A stretch of 12,543 nucleotides of DNA, from NCBI GenBank assembly GCA_000697335.1, contig JNEM01009215.1, positions 1-12,543 of the forward strand, in the 5' to 3' direction. The translations under genes were made by a program, and so were the position numbers. Positions 1-8,909 of this stretch are shown here, piece by piece; the stretch's first letter is position 1, and every line of letters begins with the position of its first letter. Origin of the DNA: Conidiobolus incongruus B7586. Taxonomy: Eukaryota; Entomophthoromycota; Entomophthoromycetes; Entomophthorales; Conidiobolaceae. The notes under the pieces were generated by a model. That model was not told the origin of the DNA, ran no database searches, and was given only the letters and a program-made list of their open reading frames with translations.

Positions 1-4
1 TTTA

Positions 5-32
5 ATATATATATATATATATATATATATTA
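5..32. repeat. (AT)n microsatellite
   Basis: An uninterrupted run of about 13 AT dinucleotides abuts the left end of the mariner element. Mariner elements insert at TA dinucleotides, so an AT-repeat tract is a natural target. The tract may instead have expanded after insertion. Confidence 0.9.
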
Positions 33-1199
33 GTTTTTTTGATTAAAAAATTAACTTTTTAAAATTGGTTGTTTAATTTAATCATGCTTAAATCAAATAG
101 TAATCATCAAAAGTTTTTTATTTTGGTATTAGTAAAACTTAACCATAAACCCTCTAAAATTATTTAAAATTTACAAGCAGCTTTTGGTAATAAAGTATTA
201 TCTAAATTAACAATTTATTGCTGGGTAAATTACTTTAAGGCTAAAAGAGAAACTATTCAAAACCTGCTAAAATCTAGAAAACCAACTTTAACTATTACTC
301 TTTTAATTGTAAATAGAGTGAAAAAATATATTAAAAAGTACCTTTTTATTTCAGCTAGAGAATTATCTAAGCACTTTAATATTAGTTTTACAAGTATTTT
401 ATATATTTTAAAGTTTAAACTAAAATTAATAAATAAAAATATAAAATAGGTACCTTATAATTTAACTAAAGCTTAAAAAAAAGCTAGAGTAGCTATTACT
501 AAATAAAACTTATTAAAATATTACCAGAAGCTTAAACTTTTATAGCAAATAATTACAATTGATGAATCTTAAATCCCTATGTATAATCCTTTACTAAAAC
601 ACAAATCAAGATGCTGGATTAAGCTAAATTAACCCCCTCTACAAATCCTTTTAAATAAACATTTTGTTAATAAGTGAATGTTAATTATTACAATAGATTA
701 TAATAGTATATGCTATTTTTATTTAGTTCCTGAAGGAAAATCAGTTAATAGTAAATTATATATTGCTTTTTTAAATAAAAGTATTTCTAATTGGTGTTCT
801 CAATATAATTTGAGAAGACCTATTATTTTACATGATAATTGCAAAATACATAAATCTAAAGCTGTAAAAAACTTTCTAATTAAAAATAACTGGAAAGAAC
901 TACCACATCTAGTATATTCTTTTGATTATAACCTATGTAATTATAATTGCTTTAGGCAATTAAAAAACCAGCTTGCAGGAAAGAAAATTTCTATAAGAAA
1001 ATTTAATTGGTTTGTGAAACATCAAATTTTAGTCTTTAATAAAAAGAACTGTTTTTTAAGTGTTAGAAGTTTGCTAAAAGTATAGCAAAAAGTTATTGAT
1101 AATAAAAGAAACTATTAAAAAATATGGTTATAGGAGTGAAAATCCTTAAAAACCAAATTTAAGCTATTTAAAAATATCAAATTTTAGACTTTAAAAAAC
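33..1199 (+). mobile_element. Degenerate mariner DNA transposon (Tc1/mariner superfamily)
   Basis: The proposed borders are TA dinucleotides at 31-32 and 1200-1201 (the usual mariner target duplication) with weak terminal inverted repeats just inside them. Starting from the G at 33 and from the complement of C1199, 15 of the first 20 bases agree, beginning with G followed by six or seven T. The resulting 1,167 bp element would carry about 50 bp before and 80 bp after the transposase frame, which is a normal mariner layout (about 1.3 kb). The internal transposase is certain. The exact ends are not, because T-rich repeats match easily by chance in such AT-rich DNA. Confidence 0.6.
84..1118 (+). 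pseudogene. Mariner transposase, nonsense-riddled but frame-intact
   Basis: A single plus frame runs from ATG 84 to TAA 1116-1118. It has about 344 codons, the usual mariner transposase length (about 345 aa). The N-terminal part resembles the mariner helix-turn-helix region (LNHKPSK, NLQAAFG, ARELSKHFNIS). The catalytic part keeps the first Asp (TIDES) and the second Asp (HDN). The block after it (LPHLVYSFD) matches the family's LPHPPYSPD. The C-terminal QKVIDNKRNY matches the family's terminal motif. The third catalytic Asp, 34 residues after the second, is Asn (LCNYNCF against the family's APSDYHLF), so the enzyme would be dead. Nonsense codons lie at 165, 447, 474, 504, 543, 570, 630, 675 and 1083. 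By family alignment, those at 447, 570 and 1083 replace Trp and those at 474, 504 and 630 fit Gln. I detect no frameshift. Confidence 0.9.
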
Positions 1200-1201
1200 T
1201 A

Positions 1202-1789
1202 TTTTTATATATAAGTGGTTAGCCATTATTAGTAGAGTATTAATAATTATAAAATAAAAAACTGACTTATATTATTTATTTCTATAAAAATGTTATATTG
1301 AAATTTTATACAAGTTTAATTATTGATAAAATAAATGAAATTCGTTATTATTAAATAACTATTATATAATAATAATATTAATTTATACTATTTAAAATTT
1401 AATAAATATATATTAATATCATCTTATTCTTATTAACATATTTTAATTTTTTAATTTTGTTAACTATATTTTTGACAACTCTCTAAAAAATTAATTTTTC
1501 AAATTTTAAATAATTAACAATTATATTTATTTATCATTACTTTTTTAAAGTTTTCAAATTTTATTATTTTTGAATTTAATTAATTTACTGGTATTTGAAA
1601 ATTAAAAAAAATCTTTTCAATAATATTGATAATTAAAATATTAAATTATTTTTCACTATTTTAAAATTATATACATTTTTAAAATTTTTAATTTATCAAA
1701 AATTTTTTATTAAAATATCTGAAATTTGTTTTTAAAATTTTATAATATTATAAATTAATTTTAATAAAAATATTTTTTTATTATTTTCC
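1202..1789. other. AT-rich spacer between transposon and golgin gene
   Basis: Nothing but A+T-rich sequence with dense stops in all frames. On the minus strand it is the 3' flank of the golgin gene. An AATAAA lies at 1777-1782 (minus), only 8 nt past the golgin stop codon, so it is uncertain as a poly(A) signal. I see no gene, RNA or repeat family here. Confidence 0.6.
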
Positions 1790-4700
1790 TTATTCTAGAT
1801 CCTTTTCAGTTGGAAAATTAGTAGAATCACCATAAATGTACGACATCCAATTACTTGAAGTGCTCTATATAAATTATGAAATTAATGTCTTGTCTATGAA
1901 ATTATATATTTAAAAATTACCTCTTGTTGACTCACCGGACTAGTTGGCGTCTGTTGCGAATCCTGCAATTGAAGTGTAGTAGGTGGTGGCGGCGATATAC
2001 CAGCCTTACGGATTAGTCCAGCCTAAATCAAAAGTCGATTATTGCATCTTTATGCTTTTTTAGATATAGAAATACCTGTTCCTTCTGATACTCATCGAAT
2101 CTTAGGGACGTTGCCAAAATTTGTAAAATTTCAAACCTTCTAGGGTCACCTCTAGGGAGAGTTAGGAATTCGACGAGGTGAGCTGCATTCAATGTGCGCG
2201 AATTTTCAATTTCGAGATCGAGATCATTCTTTTGGCTGAGAGCTTCTCCCAATTGCTTGGTGAGTGCAATAACTATGTTGAAGTTAGTTGAGTTGATATT
2301 ATTAGTGAAAGGGAGGAGATTTACCTTCTCTTTGTAATTCTTTAATTTGATAATCATTATCGTTCAACCTCTTCTCCAATTCTTTGGTCTTAGTACTCTT
2401 TTGATTCAAATCTGTAATAATTTCCTAAATCAATCAAGTCAATAAGCAATCATGAATTATAAAATTTAAGCGGTACTTTGGCCTTATTCAGCTTGGTACT
2501 CATCTCACCAATCAATTGATTCTTAGCCACCAATTGCTTTTTAAGACTGGCTGTGGCGAAATCAATTTCCGAAGTTTGTGTAGATTGTAATTCTTCGATA
2601 AGTGATTCCAACTTATCGATATTTTCTTGGGATTCGTCGTACTTCTTCTGAAGTTGATCCAACTGCTCCTCTCTTTGTGCAAGATTGGATGACTTAGTTA
2701 AGAGTTGGGATTCTAAATCGGATTTTTGCTGCTCTTCATAACTCCACTTACGTTCCCAAGTTCCTTTCTCTTCAGAAAGCTGCTTCAATTGGAATTGTAA
2801 ATCATTTAATATGGATTCTGATTCCAATTTGGATTGCTCTTCAGAACTCTGTCGCTCCAAAAGTTGGGACTGTAGGTGTTGGATGGTTGCTTGAGTTTCA
2901 TCAGTGGATTCCTTGAGTTCCGAAAGTTGATTTTGTAGATCTTTGATTAATTTGTCTTTAGCAATTTCGGAATCTTTTAAAGCTTGAAATTTGGATTGGA
3001 TATCGGTTAATTGTTGTTTAAGTTTATTCTTTTCATCCTAAAAACCATTAATATATTATAAATATTACAACATGATAGAGGTTACCAATTCAGATTTCAA
3101 TTTCTTAGCGATGGTATCCTTCATTACAGTAATCTTTGATTGCAAATTATCGTTCTCGGTCCTAAATTTGTCAATTTTGGACTTGTTTTGGTTCTGTTGC
3201 AATTCGAGTTGTTGAATCTTGGATTCATACTCTAAAACTCAATAAGTATATTGATAGAGTAAATTGACATAGCAGTTACCTGATTTGATAGAGTCCAACT
3301 TCTCTTGAGCATCTTTAGCATTAGTCTCTCCCACTAATTTGAATTTGTTATTGAGTTCTTGAATTTCGGTTTGAGCAGTTTCTTTCGCTTTGATTATTGA
3401 GTCAATTTCGGATTTGAGGGATTGAATTTCAGTTGAGTGATCTAATTTTGAATATTCAATAAATGTTTAAGATAAAATGATCATTATAATAATCACCTGA
3501 TTTAAGTCGATTCAATTCAGACTTGGCAGATTCCAACTTGTCATTACTCTCTTTCAATTGATCCTTCAAAGTAGTAACCTCATTTGTACTCTCCGTCAAC
3601 TTAGCATTCCAATCACTTTCTATGGATTTTTTAGTTTGCTCCAACTCTCTCAATTGACTTTGCAATTGTGAAATCGTTGATTGCAACTCTTTCTCACTAT
3701 TTTCCTTGGATTTTATTAATTCATCCAATTCAGCTTGGAGTTGTTGTACTTTGGAAGTATTGTCACTACTCAGTTGAGTTAATTTTTCTTCCAAATTGGA
3801 TTTGGCATCACTCAAACTATTCAGCTCTGTTTGTAATTCCTTAACCCTATACTCATTAATCTCACGAATATGTTTCAACTCTTGCTCCATTTCATTTTTT
3901 TGGGTGGTTAATTGATCAATCTCCGATTTTAATTGGCTAACTTCGGTGCTGTGACTTTCTGTCGCATCCATCAATTTTTTGTCCAATAATTCCTTAGCCT
4001 GTGTTAATTGATCAATCTTTTCCCGAAGTGTTGCGATCTGACTATTGTTACCTTCATTGATCAATTTTAGAGACTCTTCCAATTGGGATTTTGAATGGGT
4101 CAATTCGTCAATTTGGACCTTGAGAGCTTGAACCTCTTTGGTGGAAGTGTCTCGGACTTGTTGGATCGTGGATTCCAGTTCCGATTTTTGGGTGGTTAGA
4201 TGATCGATTTCGGATTGTAGGGACTGGAGTTTAGATTCGCTGGATTCTAGAAGTGCTTGTTTATCTTGTTCCATTTGAGATTTTTCACTCTTGATTAAAT
4301 CCAACTCAGCCTTAAGTTTGTTTACCACCTCGTCATGATTTTTCTTCACCTTGGCCAAAGTTTCGGTCAATTCCTTCTTCTCGATGGTAATCTGATCAAG
4401 TTGGAATTGTAATTCGTCCAATTTGGTAGCATTCGATTCCTTAGCCTGATTAATTTCTTCTTTCAACTGTCGTTTGGAGGCCGTCAATTGATCAATTTCC
4501 GATTTCAAATTGGAGATTGTGGATTCGTTGGTGGATTTCAATCCTTCCATTTCTACGGTGAGTTTGGATTTATTGTCCTTCAAAATTTCCAATTCGGATT
4601 TCAAATCTTGTACCAAACTATCGTGACTAGATGTAGCTTGTTTCAACTCTTGCTCCAATTTTAATTTTTCATTGGATAGACTGACAATTTGACCGTTGAG

Positions 4701-7388
4701 ATCCTTCAAAGATTTCTCATTCGAAACTGTCAATTCCTCCTTCTTCTTTTCAATTGTTTCCAGCTTCTCATTCAATTCCTTAACAACTTCATCGTGCTTT
4801 GTGGTGATTTCAGAAATTTGATCCTTGTGACCCTGTTCACTAATCTTAAGCTTTTGATTCAATTCCTTCAACAGACTAGCCGACTTTTCCAAATTCTTTT
4901 TGGTTTTGTCGCGTTCTTCAGTCAAGTTGACATGCTCAGATTGTAGGGTGGCTAGTTGGGATTGTAAGGAATTGAGTTTTTCCACTTGGTTTTGGAGTTC
5001 GGTCGAATGAGATTGTTTCAATTGATCAAGATCGGATTTTAATTGATGGTTGAGACTGATTTGCTCATCCAAAAGGATTTGCTTACTCTGTTCGAGTTCG
5101 GCATACTTATCCTGACTTGCTTTCAACTCTTGGTTAATCGATTCTAATTGAGATTTGTAATTGTCAATTTCCTCTTTTGAAGATTTTTTCAAATTCTCGA
5201 GTTCATCTTCTTGCTTTTTTTGGAGATTTTCCAATTCTGATTGAAGTTTGGTAATCACATCATCATTGAATGATTTTTCATTCTTCAAACTGGAAATTGT
5301 CTCGTTTAACTTGACAGTGGCATTCTTCAATTTATTAACTTCATCTCTAGATTTCTGTAGTTCAGTAGTCTTCTCGTTGAAACTCGCTTGTAAAGCGTCC
5401 AATTCTCGAGTCAATTTTTGGATCTCTTTCTGGGATCGTTTGGAGGTGGAAGCGTTGGAGGTTTGAAGATCATTGAGTTGCGATTGTAAATCTTTCAAAT
5501 TAGATTCTGTAGTGACGAGTGTTGCTTCAAGTTGCTGGATACTGGAGTTTTTACCTTCGAGCTGTGATTCTAATCCTCGTTTGGTGGTAGTTAAACTCTC
5601 CAATTGAGTTCCTAATGATAGTAGTTTGGTTTCCAATTCGGATTTCAATTTGCCACTTTCAGATTGCTGAGTACTAAATTTGAGTTCATAATCCTTCATC
5701 TTACTATTCAAGCTTTGGATCAATTCCAACTTGTTATCCAACTCAGATTTAGACTCCTGTAAAGCTTCTTCATACTTTGAAGATGATTGCTTGGATTCCA
5801 TCTCCAAAGACTCGTACTTCTTTTGCCATGTCTTTTCTTCTTGTTGCTGGGACTGTTTGATAGTATCGAGTTCAGTCTTCAAATTGTCCAAGGATTTGGA
5901 AAGTTCGGTCTTTTCAGATTGAAGTTGATTATATTGTTGGGTCAACGCGTCAATTTGGGATTTGAGATCACTTTCGATTTGAGATTTGGAGGATTCTAGA
6001 GATTTTCGAGTTTGTTTTAAGTCTTGGATTTGAGATTCGAGAGATTCCTTTTGTTTGCCAAGGTCATCTAATTGAGATTGAGAATTGAGCTTTAATGTGG
6101 AGTACTCCTTTTGCAACTTGTCTAGCTCTGAATTAGCAGACTCACTGGTGGATTGGAATTCTTTCAACTTGGATTCTAATTCTTCGACCTTGGAAGTTTT
6201 TTCATTTTGGATAGTCTCAAGCTGAGATTTGAGATCTTTTAATTGTACGTTTAATTCCTCAACTGTAGATTCTTTATCCTTTTTCAATGATTCTAACTCT
6301 TGATTCTTAGCCTTTAATTCATATTGTATCGTTTCAATATGCTGATTCAACGCTTGGACTTGATCATCCTTTGATTCTAAACTCTTTATTTGAGATTTCA
6401 AATTTTTTATTTCTTTGGAATGCGTTTCATTTAACTTTGTGATTTCGATCTCAATGACTTTGGTTAACTCGCTTTTGTGAGATTCTTGCAATTGTTGAAG
6501 CTGAGTTTCGTAATTTTGAGATTGGGATTTTAGCTGAGATTCTGAAGCAGAAAATTCTAAAAATAGTATTCAGTAAAGAGCCAATTTAAATTTATATAAA
6601 TATAAAGTATTACTCGTCTTAAATTTTTAATTTCTTTTATTAATCCTTCATTCTTATTAACTTCTTCACTCTATTTCTCTTCCAGATCTTTTAATTTAGT
6701 TTCGTAGTTTTGATTATCATTAGTCAATTGATCTTTAATTTGTCTCTCATTTAATTCTAAATTCCTCAATTTCGTTTCTAATTCTGACACTTTGTCCTGA
6801 TCTATTAAAATAATTAATAAACATTCATATATGTTTGAATATACTTACTGTCGGAGCTGTGGGTTAACTGATCCAGTAAATTTTGATTGGATAATTCTAA
6901 ACTCTCAATTTCCATTTTTAATTTATTCACTTGATTATCCCTGTCGTCTTCCAAAGATTTTAATTGGGACTGCAATGAGTCGCGCTCGTCTTTGATACTT
7001 TTGATTTGAGATTTGTGCTCTTCTTTGATGACCAGGAGTTGAGCAATAGAATCCTGTTGCAAAGATTGTTTCAGATCCTGTAGACTTTGAATATGTGCTG
7101 TAAGGTGACTATTGTCTTGGCGTAATTTTTTGATTTCAGCTTCTAAAAAATTTTTAAAAGGTTTGATAATTTATCACTATGAGTCATGGTTGAAAAATTA
7201 TCTAAATCGCCATTTGAACTCGAAGGTGGAGGCGGTAAACCAGGACCAAAGTTATCCATAGTATTTTGAACCTGTCTAATAGCCTGAACCAATTCTTGAG
7301 GAATTCCTTGGAACATATGATCCGGCGGATCTGCCCCGTGACTTATAATTTCTAGTATATAACTGATTTTATCAAGTATTGGATCCAT
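1790..7388 (-). CDS. RUD3: Long coiled-coil golgin with C-terminal GRAB domain (Rud3/GMAP-210 family)
   Basis: Expected role: a cis-Golgi tether recruited by Arf1-GTP through the GRAB domain, acting in ER-Golgi traffic (known for yeast Rud3 and GMAP-210). Exons on the minus strand: 7388-7178, 7142-6849, 6801-6614 (has a TAG; skippable), 6556-3497, 3441-3280, 3231-3086, 3037-2477, 2424-2325, 2272-2076, 2022-1921 and 1864-1790. Leaving out 6801-6614, all junctions are GT-AG and in phase and give 1,635 residues. The start is ATG 7388, followed by an acidic and proline-rich head of about 70 residues, then coiled coil to about residue 1500. The GRAB domain near residues 1535-1585 carries FLTLPRGDPRRFEILQ and, across the 2075-2023 intron, QKEQ-AGL. 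A short proline/glutamine-rich tail ends in DLE-TAA. There is no signal peptide or membrane segment. The head does not look like the lipid-packing (ALPS) motif of GMAP-210. The protein is far longer than yeast Rud3 (484 aa) and nearer GMAP-210. Confidence 0.85.
3570..4775 (-). repeat. RUD3: 96-bp tandem array coding 32-residue coiled-coil units
   Basis: Within exon 4 the coiled coil is a tandem array with unit boundaries at 4700, 4604, 4508, 4412, 4316, 4220, 4124, 4028, 3932 and 3836 (ten units of exactly 32 residues). A 25-residue unit follows from 3740 and another 32-residue unit from 3665 to 3570. A 25-residue unit also precedes the array (4775-4701). Units typically begin LKSEIDQLT or a close relative. 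Hydrophobic core positions fall at 1, 5, 8, 15, 19, 22 and 30, and position 12, also a core position, is Lys in every one of the ten. 32 equals three heptads plus one hendecad; 25 is the same with one heptad fewer. DNA copies have diverged well beyond simple slippage. The array covers about residues 763-1164 of the protein. Confidence 0.85.
6614..6801 (-). other. RUD3: Stop-containing exon 3 of the golgin gene (skippable or decayed exon)
   Basis: This 188-nt segment reads as coiled coil in one frame (for example QNYETKLKDLEEK, then SEEVNKNEG) and is flanked by normal splice sites (acceptor TAATAG at 6802, donor GTAATA at 6613). An in-frame TAG at 6673-6671 interrupts it, probably from CAG. 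Its length, 3n+2, is out of phase with the exon 4 acceptor at 6557. An alternative acceptor (CAG before 6533) would restore phase but not remove the TAG. Joining exon 2 directly to exon 4 keeps the frame. It may be a poison exon, a decayed exon, or part of a 292-nt intron. Its QNYET motif recurs in exon 4 (QNYETQLQQL), hinting at an old internal duplication. Confidence 0.7.
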
Positions 7389-8909
7389 TATAATTGTTTG
7401 AATTTATTATTTAATTAATTTATAATTAGTGACATACCCCAGTGAGGTATTTTTATTATTTAATTAGGAATTTAATTGGAATGTGGGATTCATATTGCTT
7501 CCAAAAATAGATAGGATTTTATAATTGTTAAAAATGTGGCAAGATTTGAATTTAAGATCAAAGATTAAAAATTGGATGATGATATAAATTAATTAATTAT
7601 GTCTTCGAACTAAAAGTTATTTTAAATTTAATTAACCAATTAAATATCACAAAATATAATTATTTTATAAAAAGAATTTCCAAAGAAATTGAAATTTGAA
7701 AACATAATTAATATTCATCAAATTTCCACAATATTAGATCAATAATTATTGAATATTATTAAGAGTATTATTCAAACTAATAGAGTTTTATTATAGAAAT
7801 CATTCCTTATCATAATACACATAAAAATTCCATATAGAAGTAATCATTCAATAAAGTTAACTGGTGGATCCAAATTTTAGTGAATTTATATAAGGAAATA
7901 ATTTTTAATTCCATATATTAAACATAACTTCTAATAGAACAAGAAGATCATATATACATTCTAGTCTTAATTTTATTCTTGTTTATTGATACAGATATCA
8001 ATGTAATGATTGATATAATAATAAATTTGTTGTCAAATAATATCCTTATAGAGGACACAGTATTAATTTGTATCATTTCTCTATGTATTAATTATATTTT
8101 AAATAAAAAGATCTATAAATAATAGAGGTATAATAAGAAATCACTCTTTATAAAGAAAAACCTAAATTTTTATTAATTTATCTGATTTTTAATGAATTTT
8201 AAATCGGTTTATCAACTTGAATATAAAAGTAATTCTATTTGCTTTAAATTCAAATCTATCGTTGACCTTATTTTGATCTAAATTGATTGAGGAAATATTG
8301 TAACTGTAAAATATTATTAAAAGGATTTAATGAGATAAAACCAAAACTCTTTATATACTGAATTATCAATAGATCATCATAAAATTATCTACAGTATACA
8401 CTAGAAGATGTAATAAAATTATTTTATTATATAAAACCTGTATCTCGATATTTGTTATTTAGTATGATCAATCATTAAGCTAAATTAATATTTAATAATG
8501 TACAATTTCAGTAATTATTTTCTAATATATTGAAATTTCAAAATTATTTCAATTTTGAGGGGTATAAAATAAATATATAAAACTAAGAGTAAAAATAAAG
8601 CTTTTTTTCTTCAAGAAAGATGATTATTTCATATATCTCTTAAATAAAATATTCTCATGTTGATACAATTCTCAATTTGATTTTAAATGTCAGCATTTTT
8701 TATCCAATCATATGATACCAACAAGAATATTTGAGAGTGACTTGTTTTTCTGAGATTTATCTAAACTTTATCAAACCAGTGATATAAATTTTAATACTGT
8801 CAGAAAAATTCAAAAAATGAAATCATTATTCTAGAGATAAATTTAATGTAAATAGTAAACAAAATAAAATCCAAATTTTTAGTCAATATATTTATCTATT
8901 AAAAATTAG
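7389..8909. other. AT-rich divergent intergenic region
   Basis: About 1.5 kb between the golgin start (minus) and the ALG7 pseudogene (plus). It must hold the golgin promoter and whatever remains of the ALG7 promoter and first exon, but I can assign no element. A small inverted repeat with five-base arms (ATACC and GGTAT around a seven-base loop, near 7434-7450) lies some 50-60 bp upstream of the golgin ATG; it is too small to interpret. I see no tRNA, transposon or open frame of note. Confidence 0.5.

Noticed and set aside
84-1118. Ciliate-like code (UAA/UAG read as Gln), suggested by TAA/TAG in Gln-like positions of the transposase and golgin exon 3.
   Set aside because: The golgin gene has a great many Gln residues, all CAA or CAG, with no TAA/TAG in the 3-kb exon 4. 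Several transposase stops stand for Trp, and the ORMDL and golgin genes end sensibly at TAA. The standard code fits.
2325-2357. Separate small protein starting at ATG 2357 (minus) and running into the GRAB region.
   Set aside because: The first part reads through intron 8 (2324-2273) and upstream of it uses a frame different from exon 8. The spliced model is in phase with consistent splice sites.
4689-5999. Plus-strand open frames opposite golgin exon 4 (4689-4946, 5248-5466, 5731-5922, 5787-5999).
   Set aside because: They are antisense shadows of the repetitive coiled-coil codons. They are short, rich in Phe/Leu/Ser, and show no domain, splice context or independent support.
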